Below, one piece after another: positions 22,999-34,689 of a stretch of DNA of 64,000 nucleotides; the stretch's first letter is position 1, and each line of letters starts with the position of its first letter. The DNA is from Prostheceraeus crozeri. Lineage: Eukaryota > Platyhelminthes > Polycladida > Euryleptidae. The notes beneath the pieces were generated by a model. That model did no database searches. It saw only the letters and a program-made list of their open reading frames with translations, and was not told the DNA's origin. A program made the translations under genes and the position numbers. The stretch is from NCBI GenBank assembly GCA_907163375.1, contig CAJQUW010015341.1:1-64000 (forward strand), given 5' to 3'.

Positions 22999-23598
22999 TG
23001 CTTGGCAAAATGATATTAAATCTATTGGTTATAAATCCATTGACAAAAAATATTGAGAACACACAAATAAAGTGTGGGATTATATTAAGCACAGATCAAG
23101 AAATTTCAAAACGTACATCAAGATCAAGTAAAAAAACATGCAGATATTCATAAACCTCAGCATCCTAAACATACACGTATCGAAAACCATGAGGAGATTC
23201 TTATAAAAAGTACAGTCAATACAAATATCGATACAGCGACGCAGGAACTAATTGGTAGTACAGTGGACTCCGTTTAATAAATCCACCTCCGTCCCAGCTT
23301 GAAGTGGATTTATTAAGCGGCGGATTTATTAACCGGAGGCGCAAAAAGATTGCTATAATAATCGCTAAGAGAACCGATAAACTATACACTGTATAGGGAT
23401 ACGTGTTGCTTATAAGGAAAACACATGCTATAGGCTGTAAAACAAACTCTATTACAAATAAGGAAAACAAGCGGTGTTGTAGAACAAACAGTGTACAACA
23501 GTATGTATAGTATGATTCAAACGAACTGATACAAGGTACGCTCGTACATGCATTCACAAAATATGCAATACATGTAGATCTGACTAAGACAATGAAAG

Positions 23599-24721
23599 TT
23601 AGGGATTCATAAAGTTAATGGTCGTTTGCTTAGGCGGGCACTTCCTTCTTAAGTCCTCAATCACTTTGTTTTTCAGTGAGTAGAAGCTATCAAGGTCGTC
23701 GAATTCCAGCCTCTCGAGACCGACACCTAAGCGATGTAGGCAATGTCTGATTTCTGCTGCGGAGGGAGTCGTTTCCATGGGTTCGTCATCTGACTCACTT
23801 CCGATCTCGTAGACTGGTTCGGACTTGTCTTTCTCCAAGATCCCAGTTACTAGCTCCTTGATTTTGTCTTCTGTTACTTCTTGAGTCACCAGAACCTCAT
23901 CGTCGATAGCTACCCAGGCATCAAACTGATGTTGGATGAGCCCAACTGGTGTTTCCGGCAAGGTTATGCTGGTGTCCTTGTCTTCTTCTTCTACAACAGA
24001 AGATACGAAACCTTTCATCCAACAGTTCCTTATGGTCATTGATGTGATCTTCATCCATGCGTTCTTTATCATGCACATTGCTTCGAAGAGATTGATTCGT
24101 TTGGCGACAGTCTGAGCAGCGGTCTCAATTTCAGAATCGTCAATGACGTCGATGTTCTTCTGACGCATCTCGTGCCTATAATAGGCCTTGAGGGCTCTGA
24201 TAATGCCCATGTCGCACGGCTGAATCACGGATGTGGTGTTTGGAGGAAAGAAACACAGAGCGATGTTCTTCAGGCCGTTGACTTTTGCATGAGCTGAGCA
24301 GTTGTCAACAAGAAGAACCACCTTCTTCCCTGATCGCTGCAAGCGATTGTCCCAAGACCTCAGCCATCGCTCAAAGATACCCGCTGTCATCCATGCATTT
24401 GCTGAAAAATCGTACGGTATCGGACGCGATTTTACTTTCTTAAAGCATCTGGGAGACTTGGACTGTCCAATCAGAAGCAACTGTTCTTTATCGCCATTCA
24501 TGTTACAAACCACCAAAAGTGTAACGCGGTCCTTTGCCGTTTTGAACCCTCTCTGAGCCTTTTTCTCTTTCTCCACGTAGGTGCTGTCTGGAAGGGCGCG
24601 ATAATAAAGTGCAGTTTCATCAGCGTTGTATATCTGCTCTGGAGAGTAAGTCTTCAGGAGATCTGCCACGACGAGTTACGAAACTCCTCTGCTCCACGGA
24701 CGTCGGCTTCCGCTGCTTCAC
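23599..24721 (-). pseudogene. Tigger 1 transposase, exon 2: DDE catalytic domain
   Basis: Reads EAAEADVRGAEEF after the intron, then a one-base frameshift near 24665 leads into a 356-codon frame. Catalytic aspartates: IYNADETALYYRALP (first D), VVLLVDNCSAHAKV (second D) and FFPPNTTSVIQPCDMGIIRA (third D), the DDD form of Tigger/pogo. An acidic stretch follows (about 290 of this frame) and the end is CPPKQTTINFMNP, resembling a weak PCNA-interacting motif. Only the single shift seems to prevent a full protein, so the copy is young or recently active. Confidence 0.85.
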
Positions 24722-24788
24722 CTGCATAGAAATAAAAACATGATCAACATCTTTCAGCGATTCAGCAATTAAAGACGAAAACTCTTAC

Positions 24789-25191
24789 CTTTCAGAGTCG
24801 TAAATGTGATTCCGTAGCGCTTCTTCCAACGAGAGAACCAGCCGTCTGTGGCTTTGAAGTCATCGCGACCCGCATCAACCGCGATGTTGTTTGCTTTTTG
24901 CATAATTATAGGCCCGTTGACTGGCACATTTTTCGACCGTGCAAACTTAAACCACTCGTATAGAGCGTCTTCAACATCCTGATCTTTCCCTGCTCTCTTC
25001 CGCTTGGCAACGCTTGATCCCTGGTCTTCGGCGCAAATGGCGGTCTCGTTATTCATCCGGTTTTGTAGGAAGCCTCGTGAAATGCCGAGCTTTTCCGCTG
25101 CTTCTCGCTGACTGAGTGGAGGTAGGTCCTTGAATCGGTTCAACAGTTCGACCTTTTCCGCCATAGTTTTCTCTTGTCGAGTTCTCTTCAT
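24789..25191 (-). CDS. Tigger 1 transposase, exon 1: CENP-B-type DNA-binding domains
   Basis: 134 codons from ATG. The first half has the N-terminal helix-turn-helix (LLNRFKDLPPLSQREAAEKL, then GISRGFLQNRM). The second half is the CENP-B-type helix-turn-helix (LYEWFKFARSKNVPVNGPII, then ATDGWFSRWKKRYGI). These bind the TIRs. The exon ends TTLKG at a clean donor (GTAAGAG). A 67-bp intron (24722-24788) ends in TCTATGCAG, and the frame joins exon 2 in phase 1. Introns at this place are not a general feature of Tigger, so the splice is my inference from the sites and continued homology. Confidence 0.8.
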
Positions 25192-25873
25192 GTTGGCTCA
25201 CAGAATACGTCCGTACTTATTCAAAAAAAAAAATGGAAAGTAACAGTTGACCTTGTGATGAGTTCAACTTAAAAACTACAGTTCACCTGATTCGAGGAGT
25301 GCGAGACAATGGCCAATCAGGAAGGAGGGGAAAGCGAGAACTAGCTATGTGTATCGGCCAATCAGAGAGAGTGATAGAGAGAGATGCCATTTTGGTGAAG
25401 AGGTTATTCCGAGAAGGAATGATCACTCTGAAATGGTTGATTATGACTTGTCGCGTTGATAGCAGAATAAAAAAATGGATTTATTAAGCGGAGTGTGGAT
25501 TTATTAAGCGGCGGATTTTACTATGTAAAAAAACTGTCCCAAGACAAAGTGGATGTAATAGCCGGCTGGATTTATCATCCGTGGATTTATTAAGCGGAGT
25601 CCACTGTATATACTGAAAATACTAAATTGGTGTCAAAAATATGCACAAAATAGAAACATTATGCATGTTTGATGTCAATAAAAAATGCACGCAGGAATAC
25701 ATCTAAAACTACACAAAAATCTCAGAAAATATATAGTATACCATATGACATTGAATCTAAAATAATCAGAAACATAGAAATACAGGTGGAATACAGGACT
25801 TTTCACTCAAGCTATAATGTAATCATTTTGGAAATTAATGTAAGAAATCACTTGAAAATTAGTGTAAAGCAAA

Positions 25874-27090
25874 TCACGCTAGATCAACGTTTAGGTCAAA
25901 AGAAACATCGAGAAAGTTGCTGACCCGAAAACAATCTATGATGTCGTGGGAATCCAAATTTCGACTTGATGGCAGTTCTTCTTTTATATTAGACGTACTT
26001 CCACTTGTTGTCGGGTTATCGCTCACAACGTAAGAAAAGTCCAAATGCTCACTGATTTGTCTTTGTTGGGTGGTCGAAGTTCTTTTGTACGCTCGTATGG
26101 CGTCTGATCTGTGACCAGTACGATCGCGAATCAGTTGTTCATCAACGTTTCTCTGATACAGAGTTGTGGCACAAGTCACTTTTCCAGAATGTCCGGTGAT
26201 GATTTTTGATGATATTTTTGCTTTTTTTGCTGCTTTTGGCAAAAGTTGAGAGATACTATGAACTCCCACTCTGACCACACAGAGGCATCAACGGTCTTCG
26301 ATAAAAATCACCTTCAGTGATCCCGCACGCACGAAGACGCTCAAAATACAATTTCAACAGTTAATATGTAGCTACTTGGGACTCAGTATCGTAGTGTTTG
26401 ATGTTCTTCTCGGCTACTTTTCGATGACGGAGACCTCCTTTATTTGTCTTGTCAGTTTTCCCAATAAACTGGACGAAACGACCTTCGTCGTCCTCTCCAA
26501 ATTTAAACTGTTCTAAGGTCAGAGTTCTATGCTCATCTCTTGACCTTAGTCCAAAGACTTTGCAGTTGTAAAAATATACTACCGACAGTGGTCCTTCGCT
26601 GGAGTTCAGCGAAAATGCGCCTGAGGACCACAATAACTCTTCGTCGTCATTTGTAATTGGATCAGCCTGGCGCTTCTGGAGGTGGACTCCCTCTTCTCTG
26701 TCAGTTCTTGTATCCGACGATCGATACAGCGACGCAGGAAAAAGAAGTTTGAGTCATCTTTGAAAAAATTAAGGTCGGGCCGCGGATACTATTCGCGGGA
26801 TATTCTTTCCCATCTTTCCGTCGGATCTCATATACGAAGTGAGATAGAGTATTCTCGAAAACGTCGCAGCTAACAGCTGTCAGGTCGTCTATCGATGGAA
26901 AGGGCTTTTCTGGGAAGGTCTCATTCCTTTTCGATAACCACTCCTCGTAAACAGGCACGGCGTAGTTGGTGGCTCGTTTCGTATTAGCTGGTGTAGCTTT
27001 TGCAAGGCTGTCTTGAATATCCTGAGTGCTGACAAATTCGAAGCCTGACATTGCGGAGTTTGTCTTCCAAATGTCTTCCACTCTCAACAA
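25874..27090 (-). pseudogene. Crypton-type tyrosine recombinase, copy 4
   Basis: Three frames in order on the minus strand. 27090-26701: the core-binding part (FVSTQDIQDSLAKATPANTK, VYEEWLSKRNETFPEKPFPS). 26633-26361: FGLRSRDEHRTLTLEQFKFG with the box A arginine. 26278-25874: VRVGVHSISQLLPKAAKKAK, ITGHSGKVTCATTL (H-x-x-K in place of H-x-x-R) and IRDRTGHRSDAIRAYKRTS with G-H and the catalytic tyrosine. The first frameshift lies near 26750, where the other frame reads FFFLRRCIDRRIQELTER; a second falls between 26361 and 26278. C-terminal tail serine/threonine rich. It is more diverged from copies 2 and 3 than those are from each other. Confidence 0.75.
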
Positions 27091-27252
27091 TCAAGTAAAA
27101 TTGCCCATCACAGACACTGACCAATTCACAGACAGTTACAGAATAAACAAGTCTTAGATAATTACGCAGTACATGTAAACGCTACCTGGAATTAGCCACA
27201 AAGTAGGGAATTAAGGAAGAAACTGTACCGATAACAAGTTTCATCTCGTTCA

Positions 27253-27311
27253 CCGTACAATATTGGACATGGACTTTATTTATCGTATCGGACAGTCTAT
27301 CATCGTCACTC
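27253..27311 (-). repeat. Inverted flank of the Crypton/Tigger block, right
   Basis: Complement of 22946-22998. The outer GTCGTAGGAGT continues the match at 22560-22575. Confidence 0.75.
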
Positions 27312-27929
27312 CTACGACAACGGTGTGTTAGCCTCTATAAACATCTTCACGATTTCCAAGTTCCCACGTAACTTATTTTCTCATCTCGTGCGAAGAAATA
27401 TTCCACGACCAACAAATCTTCCGACGACCAGTATCCTACCACACCTTTCTCAAGTTAGGCATATTAATGGAAAGGATTTGGTCATTATCACTTCAAGAAT
27501 TGTCGCAAAATGACTTTGTTGACCTAGTGCTATCTGCTCTGACGATGAGGTCCGTCGAAGTCAGATCAAGCCGCTGACATCGCTGCACTTCACATCATCG
27601 TCTCTAATTAAAAAAGTGCTTGTCGGATTTGCATTAAATTTTGCATGTGAGTAGCCAATATACTCAAATACGTGTCTGCAGTTTTGTAATGATTGATTTA
27701 TTTCTACGATTTGTAGACAAATTTGAAAACGTGGGGGAGGGATAACCCATAAGTACCAAGTTAGGTTCAGAAAGGTTGTAGAATTGTAAGACTTCAGATG
27801 GGACTTCTGCTTCTTCCGCTACTTCGTGCTAGCTGTTGTCGATTGTGGTCTCCGCATCTTCGTCTTCGACATCCGCTACGTCATCATCATCACTATCACA
27901 TGAACGTCATCGATATGGGAATTATTGAA

Positions 27930-29041
27930 GCATTCCAATATGCTCAATAATGCTCCCCATTGCCACTATAGTTAATGCTTGCGAGAAGTTTCAATTGCCT
28001 CCATGTTTTGTTAAATGGGTTGTGAGCTTTTTATCTTTTCGTTCACAAAGAGTGTTGTATAATAATTCCTTATCCGATTGGTGTGATGCTACAAGCGGTG
28101 TGCCTCAGGGCAGTGTGCTTGGCCCTATACTTTTTACAATCTCTGTCGATGACTTGTCTCCTGTGTGCTTGAATACCAAGCTGATAAAATATGCTGATGA
28201 TTTTTCATTTCTGCATTTTTTGCGCTGCAATGATGATGATCATTTGCAGAAAAAGTGGGATAACATCACTTGTTGGACAGCAAATGTCGGTCTTCCTGTG
28301 AATGATCAAAAATGTTTTGTGATGGATGTTGTCACTAAAAAAAGTTTAAGTTTGCTTCCTATCCGTGTTGCTAACAGTCTGTTTCTTAATCAAGCGGATT
28401 CGTTTTCTTATTTGGGCATTGTTTTGTCGTCCGACATGAAGTGGAATGAACACATTGAGCACATTGTAAGGAAGGCTTCTCGACGAATTTTTATAATTCG
28501 AAACTTGAGGCGAGCTGGCTGTGACACCAGTAACAAAGTGCTACATCGCCTTTATCCGTTCCGTTATGGTGTATTCTTTTGCTTGCTTTTGCAATGCTCC
28601 TGACTACCTGTTGTATCGGATTAAGCGTGTCGAAAAAAGAGTGTGCAGAATCATTGGCATTTCTCTTGATGCAGATCAGGATGTAATTCAGTCTGCAAAT
28701 AGTTCGTGTCAAAAACTCTACAAATCAATCTGTGCAAGTGACTCGCACTCCCTTTGTGAGCTGTTTTCTTTCCGTTCTGTCCGCAACATATCTACTCGCA
28801 ATGCAAGTGATGTGGTTCCTAGCTTTGCGAAAACCTGTCGTTTTAAGAATTCTTTCATCAAGTTTTGTAAATAGTTCGCGTTTTTATCTACTGTTGATTT
28901 TACTCTTACTTTGGTTTTTGATACTGGTAACCATTGCATTGCTTTCGTGTCTTCACATATTGTCATCGCTCGATTTGTATTGTTCACCGATTCTGCATGC
29001 AGCTTGTGAACCAATAAAGTTTATTATTATTATTATTATTC
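27930..29041 (+). mobile_element. 5'-truncated LINE of the CR1/L2/Jockey-like group
   Basis: Starts within the RT and ends in AATAAAG followed by a (TTA)n run at 29019-29040, the microsatellite-like tail of many CR1/L2-type elements. No endonuclease is present because of 5' truncation. Confidence 0.8.
27950..28873 (+). pseudogene. LINE reverse transcriptase, C-terminal part
   Basis: The frame to 28603 has WVVSFLSFRSQRVLYNNSLS, GVPQGSVLGPILFTISVDDL (motif B), IKYADDFSFLHFL (motif C, F-A-D-D type), and SYLGIVLSSDMKWNEHIEHI. Near 28520-28560 the reading shifts frame and continues as MVYSFACFCNAPDYLLYRIK, RVEKRVCRIIGISLDADQ, and ends TCRFKNSFIKFCK before the stop at about 28872. Motif A is missing. 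Not active. Upstream (27840-27900) there is a short run of TCATCATCATC. Confidence 0.82.
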
Positions 29042-29852
29042 ATGATGACCAAGATCTTGTAGACTGCTAGCTCCCATCTTAAGTAAAGTATCTGACAAAT
29101 TCAATCTTCAATGTTCTATGTGATCAATTTTAGCACAAACGTGTTGTTTTAATTTGCCCTCACTGTTTTGAAAATTCAAAATCTGTGTCAGAGCTGACGA
29201 TTTATGCTAGTAATTAATAAGCAATCACATGCTAGTAATCACAAGCAAAGAACGTGTCAGCTCGTCCACCGTATTATCCGCAACAAACTGTCAGGAATAG
29301 ATATAGCTCTAAGCTATTCTATCAAGCGAGTTCGCAGTATTCAGTAAGACAGCTTCATCTTTACTTCCGAACAGAGTAATGTGCCGGATGAGCGAATTCG
29401 TCCGTAGGAATGATGTGGTTGAGTGCTATGGGTAGAGATGAACAGACAGAGATGCAATCAGTGAGTCACAATCATTGGGATTCGATTTTTGGAAGTTGAA
29501 TTGTTCGAAGCACTGAACGCACTGCTTATTTTGTTCCACATGAACCTAAATATGGCATGAGCGAAATACTTCACTACTATCTGATACAAACCAATTACAC
29601 AAATGTCACCAACCTTGCGAAGACAAAGTTCAAGATTGTAGCAATAAGTCTATAAGTTTCCACAGATAATGCACAGTTTTAGGCCGTATTCATCATTATT
29701 CATCACGTAGATTTTAAATGGTCCCTTTATCACGAAAGTGCTCGTCAATCGTTGTTTCATTGCCAGAAGCAAAGCAAATCCCAATATTTTTAGTCGAATT
29801 GATTTCATGGTTTTCAACACTAAATTCTCTTACTGCTGCTTGTATTTGGTCA
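29042..29852. other. No gene seen
   Basis: AT-rich, no recognisable protein, terminal repeat or RNA gene. Confidence 0.4.
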
Positions 29853-29856
29853 TTAA

Positions 29857-30896
29857 CCCTCAGGGAGCTGAAGGGGGTCCAGTGGACCCCGCGGAGCCGT
29901 ATTTTTCTATTTTACTTTTTCTGCTGAGGATACATTAACCGTTCATGGCCATGTGAAATCATCATTTTTAACAGTGAATCTGCATGTGTTATTTCAATAT
30001 AATTGAATCAGTAGAAGTATGGTAGCTATCAAAATTTTGCTATCAAATGAAAAATGATTTTGTGCATGTCCACGATGGTTCATAATATGTGAAATTTACT
30101 TATTCAATCTTTATATCATGCTCGTGCATGTGCGTTGTGCTAGAAGATCGCAAAATGTGAATATTTTGCTTTCGCACATGATCGTGCATGACTGGTTGGC
30201 ATACATGAACAAATCAGCATAAATCAGTGTTCACAATGAAAGCTATCATTATATTCATAGTTCAACACTAAAAACAGACTGTTGGCAAAGTTTTCGTAGC
30301 AGTAATTGATGAGCTTGAGATCTCCACAGCTGTTTTGAGGGTCTCAGTTTAGGCATATTTCCGATTGGCAAGGATAAATTTGAAAAATGGCCAAATGTAA
30401 GGGTTATGCTGCATGGTTCATTAAAGTCAACTATCTGAGGTTACATGGCGACAGCAAACATCTTAAAATCGACTCTCAGTAATTATGCAGAAATTAAGGC
30501 TCAGTTTAGGCCTATTTCCGATTGGTATAGATAAGTTTGAAAAATCGCCAAATGTAAAGGTTATGCTACATGAAATAAATCAGTTTGATTAAAATCAACC
30601 GTCTGAAGTTATATGTTGACAGTAAGCATCGTAAAACCGACTGTCTGTACACCTGATACTTTGGTAAATGTCGTTGAATTACAAAAACATCACATTTTCG
30701 CATACGTTTGCTGAGAAGGCTGAAAGTCACTCAAAGGATTAGTTATGTCGACTTGCTACACGCAAACATCATTATTTTACTTAAAATCAACTTTCCTAAT
30801 GATTTGATATCGATGAAAGCAGGTAAAATAAGAATTTGTAAAAGGGGTCCCTCCCTCAGGTCTCCGAGGGTCCGAAAAAGCTCAGGTCTCTTAGGG
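29857..30896. mobile_element. Non-autonomous piggyBac-type element
   Basis: 1040 bp bounded by TTAA on both sides (29853-29856, 30897-30900), the target site of piggyBac elements. The ends read CCCTCAGGGAGCTGAAGGGG and, inverted at the right, CCCTAAGAGACCTGAGC, with GGGGTCCAGTGGACCCC-like and GGGGTCCCTCCCTCAGGTC blocks just inside. The interior is AT-rich, non-coding, and carries a diverged tandem duplication (about 155 bp; 30345-30655) around TTTCCGATTGG and GGTTATGCT. Confidence 0.78.
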
Positions 30897-30900
30897 TTAA

Positions 30901-33290
30901 ACAAAAGAATGATGAATGAGGCCTACATCAGCTCTTTATTTACGCAAAAGTCACAAGACAGTGTATTGAAAGTTGCAAAGGTATTATTGTGGCAACCGTC
31001 AGGTTCTAGGTATTAATTTAGTGTTGAGACATGCAGGACTACTACATATTTTTATATTGTTTTATTCAAAATTTCAGCCATTAATTACAGTAAGCCCGCC
31101 ATGTACGCAATGTGCGCAAAGCGGCCTTCCAATTTTGGATCCTGAAAGTACATTATTCACATCTCTATGACCAATAATCGTCCTCCAACTTTCAAAAATG
31201 TACAAAGCGTACTTTTCTCGCAACTACTGTGCAGAGCGACCTTTTTGTCCAGAGCGCCCCGATACTCGCCTTTTGCACCAATGACCATTATATTTTTTCG
31301 TGTACAGAGAGCCCTTGTCTTAATAATATTAAGAAGAAGAATGCTTGTTTCCAGTGCAAAGAATTGTGCAAATGGAGTTCGTAGTCGGTTTATGCTGATT
31401 GTAATGATATCCATCTGAATCGAGCTTAAACTTACAAAAACTTAATGCAAACGTGCCCATCTACGTAAGTAAACTCTCCATTGGGGTTTATCATTCGGAT
31501 ATTATGAACAACTCAATACAAAACTCATGAAGTCGTCAAAGGAGCTGTCCACATTTAACAGTGCATAAAATCACTATACATAATTCATGTAATTTCGATT
31601 AAAGACTTTGAGAAGCATCACGCTGGAAGGTAATATGTGAGATGAATATATTTGATGAGTCACTTACCGGCTAGCTCTTTTAGTGGACCATTTTCTTTGC
31701 GTCAAGTTGCACTTGAACTGGTAAAAAGAAAATAATTTTGAGATGAAAGCAATAGCAGTTTCCATGAACTCTCAATTTAAAATCAATGTGAAATTTTCAA
31801 GGTCTGCTGCACTATTTAAGTCGACTAGTTGTTATTCGCGCCTGATGACACTGCAAGAATTTCACGAATGTTTATTAACAGGAAGCAATCAACAAAGACG
31901 AACGTCACGACATATATGGTCTATTTGATGTCAACAATAATTGACGCTTCCTATTAAAATTAACTTTGGCAGCAGTAGAAGAATTGGCGCTTTTCTGTGA
32001 TGTCTCCCAAAGCAAAATCAAAAATCTTTGTTATCGCCTTCGTTAATGAAAACAGCACTACTTGAAAATGACCCCTTGTATGTGTCTTCTTCCTAAGAGC
32101 TATTATGTCAACATGGTATTATCATAACTTTAATTCTATGTATTATTTCTGCTTTCAATCATTTTCTTCAAGATGAATATAATTTTATTGTTCCGAATGC
32201 ATTTGTGTTTACTTGCCACCACAGTTTTTACAGAGGGATCTGCACATTATAGATGGATTGAGCGAGTTAGATCTGCCGTATTGCATTTATCAACCGGTGG
32301 AGGCACTACTTCTATGAAAACCGCTAATGAGTACTGAAATGAGCACGAATTTAGTACTATGCTTTCGAACCCAAAGAGTTAGTACTCAGGTTCTGTATTC
32401 TTTTGTACTCATTCGGGACTTTGTGGATGACAGCGCACAGCCCTTCATACATTTCCTGAATGAATGGATAACCAATTAAAAGGAATGACAAACTAATCAA
32501 CTTTTATATAAAGGGTTCAAAAGAAAAGATTCTTCGGGTACTTCCAAGCGATTATTATTGCGTGTGCGACGTTTCGCCCCAAAGGCTTAATCATGCACGA
32601 ATGAAGATGTACAGCGCAACATTCACATCATACGACCGAAGAAAATCGATAAAGAAAATTATCACGTGAGCACATGTTAAGGTTAAAAAATTCTACTGAT
32701 AACAAAGATTAAAGTACTATGAAAATTAATTTTTGCGTAAGTTTTGTATTGCCTGACAGAATGACGTCAATCTACTTGCGATAATGGAGGCATTGCGAAA
32801 TGACTCGCAAAGAAAATTGAATGAAATCGAGCGAATATCGCTAAAACATGGAAATATTGAAGATAAATGAGTACGAAGGAATGAAACTTCTGGTGTAGAA
32901 GAATTTGTGCTGCTGATTTATAAGGTAAAATGATATCAAAACATTCGATGAAGCCGATTTTTCTTTCCTCTTGAAGAACGTTGAGATGAGAGGAGAACAA
33001 GAGACAGCACTGACGTTCAGGCGATAGTTTGCAAACACTATCAGATACTTATTCGATTTGCATGAACTGCAGACAATGTCGGGTTTAACTGATAGTGATA
33101 ACATAGCGCATTCGAACGCTGATTGATAGCTACAAATCAGCAGGTTCCTACTCATTAAGTCTCCATCTGACCTGTTAGTATTGTCTGACGAAGCAGCATG
33201 ACCTGCGACACGTTGCAAAAGCGAATAAACGATATTTTGTGACAGATAAGTCTTCTTGCATTATTTATACCAAGTCTCCAAGAGATATTT
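30901..33290. other. No gene seen, PLE-end-like motifs
   Basis: A pogo-like start (CAGTAAGCCCGCCATGTACG at 31089) lacks a partner. Two sequences resembling PLE hammerhead ends occur at 32566-32600 (minus) and near 33185-33215 (plus). No coding sequence recognised between. Confidence 0.4.
32566..32600 (-). ncRNA. Hammerhead-like motif, PLE end relic
   Basis: On the minus strand GATTAAGCC..GGGGCGAAACGTCGC: a short stem GCC/GGC followed by GAAAC-GTC. Same layout as at the other PLE ends here. No PLE coding sequence is attached. Confidence 0.35.
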
Positions 33291-33294
33291 ATAC

Positions 33295-33343
33295 CAAGAG
33301 AGAGAGAGTGAGTGAGTGGGAGAGGGAGAGAGTGGGAGAGAGA
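33295..33343. repeat. GA-rich microsatellite
   Basis: Runs of GAGAGA with GTGAGTGGGA interruptions. Confidence 0.85.
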
Positions 33344-33756
33344 CGATCCTTTTACGATATGTCATGACTTCTATATGACTTGCGATTCATTCCATCCATG
33401 TGATTAATTGGTTATATGTACAGAGGCATCTGTGTATTGGTAGTAGTTATAACAAACAACTGCTATGAACATTTACTGGATCCATAATTACATTATATGA
33501 ATGCGATTGATATGAACTATTTATAATTCTCTATCATAATAGAGATTTTTCAAATTTGTGAATTATTTGCGTTTGTGTGCAACGAATGAAGTTTCAGATT
33601 TGCTCCAGAAAGTCTCCTCTCCGCCAAAGTTGAAGAGTGTTTCTTTTTCCTCATCTTCATTTATTTCAAGTTCATGTATCATTTTACAAACTACTTCCTA
33701 CTTACTGTAATGTTTTGCCTGGAAAGGCTAATAAACTTTCTGAGTTCTGAGTTCTG

Positions 33757-33969
33757 AGAGAGAGAGTGGGAGAGAGAGAGTGAGTGAGTAGGAGAGAGAG
33801 AGAGAGAATGGGAGAGAGAGAGTGAGTGAGTGGGAGAGAGGGAAAGTGGGAGAGAGAGAGTGGGAGAGTGAGTGGGAGAGAGAGAGAGAGTTGGAGAGAG
33901 AGAGTGGGAGAGAGAGAGTGAGTGAGTGGGAGAGAGGGAAAGTGGGAGAGAGAGAGAGAGAGAGAGAGT

Positions 33970-34006
<37 letters not shown>

Positions 34007-34033
34007 GGAGATAGAGAGAAAGAGAGGAGAGAA
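33757..34033. repeat. GA-rich microsatellite, about 280 bp
   Basis: Irregular (GA)n with GTGGGAGA and GTGAGTGAGTGGGA units. It follows a short AATAAACTTTCTGAGTTCTGAG tail that looks like a LINE or SINE 3' end with a small tandem repeat (TTCTGAG). Long open frames in both directions are repeat artefacts. Confidence 0.92.
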
Positions 34034-34689
34034 GATTCTTGATTCTTGAAATGGAAATCGAAAAATACAATACTGTTTGAACATAAAACTTAAGAGCAAT
34101 GTAACTTCTGATAATGAAGAAAGTATCTGTTTAAAGTCACCGATAAAGCAGTTCAGTGAGGCGTACAAGCAGATAAAGCTGCACACATCCCTGGAAAAAA
34201 GGGAATTTTGTCGCATATTAGTGTATGTCATTCTCACTTGTGAATGGAATAATTAAATATAATCAATGTCGTCATTTGAGACTATATGTAGGCAAATGAC
34301 GAACTCAGGTTTGGCCAGAACCTGGCTCTTCATCTGAAGCATGAAAGTTGGTTAAGAGATGGGACATCTAATTGTGTGGTGCAAAATATGTTATACGACG
34401 TATTCAACTGAAAGCAAAATTTCTTATTAGGAAGTACTTTCTTTGATATCAGGGAGAGGGGCGAATCGTTGGCATCTGAATATCCTAAGCACAAACACAA
34501 AGCGCATTAGGGTATGACAAAAGCAATAGAGACGTCATCTTTATGATGCCTTCATACCAGAGAGTCATTGTGTGATGTAAATTAACTTCCGAAATCCCAT
34601 TTCTAAGCTCACTGAAAACAAGGTAAAACGACTTTAAAAGCATTTCTATGGCTATTGTCATAATTATCACCAAATATGTTTCGTGAACA

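Larger units (their letters stand above)
23261..25606 (-). mobile_element. Tigger/pogo-type DNA transposon 1, nearly whole
   Basis: 2346 bp with TA on both sides (23259-23260, 25607-25608), the TA duplication of Tc1/mariner/pogo elements. TIRs start CAGTGGACTCCG and continue with a TTAATAAATCCAC-type stretch. The block GGATTTATTAAGCGG is repeated several times in both subterminal regions. Contains one transposase gene in two exons (minus). Confidence 0.92.

Noticed and set aside
27530-27570. Hammerhead-like CTGACGATGAGGTCCGTCGAA
   Set aside because: Contains CUGACGA and CGAA but no proper GAAA core after the stem and no PLE next to it.
31089-31420. Pogo-like terminus starting CAGTAAGCCCGCC
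   Set aside because: Preceded by TA and similar to pogo ends, but no inverted partner was found.
33702-34237. Serine/leucine-rich and glutamate/arginine-rich open frames
   Set aside because: Pure products of the GA microsatellite.
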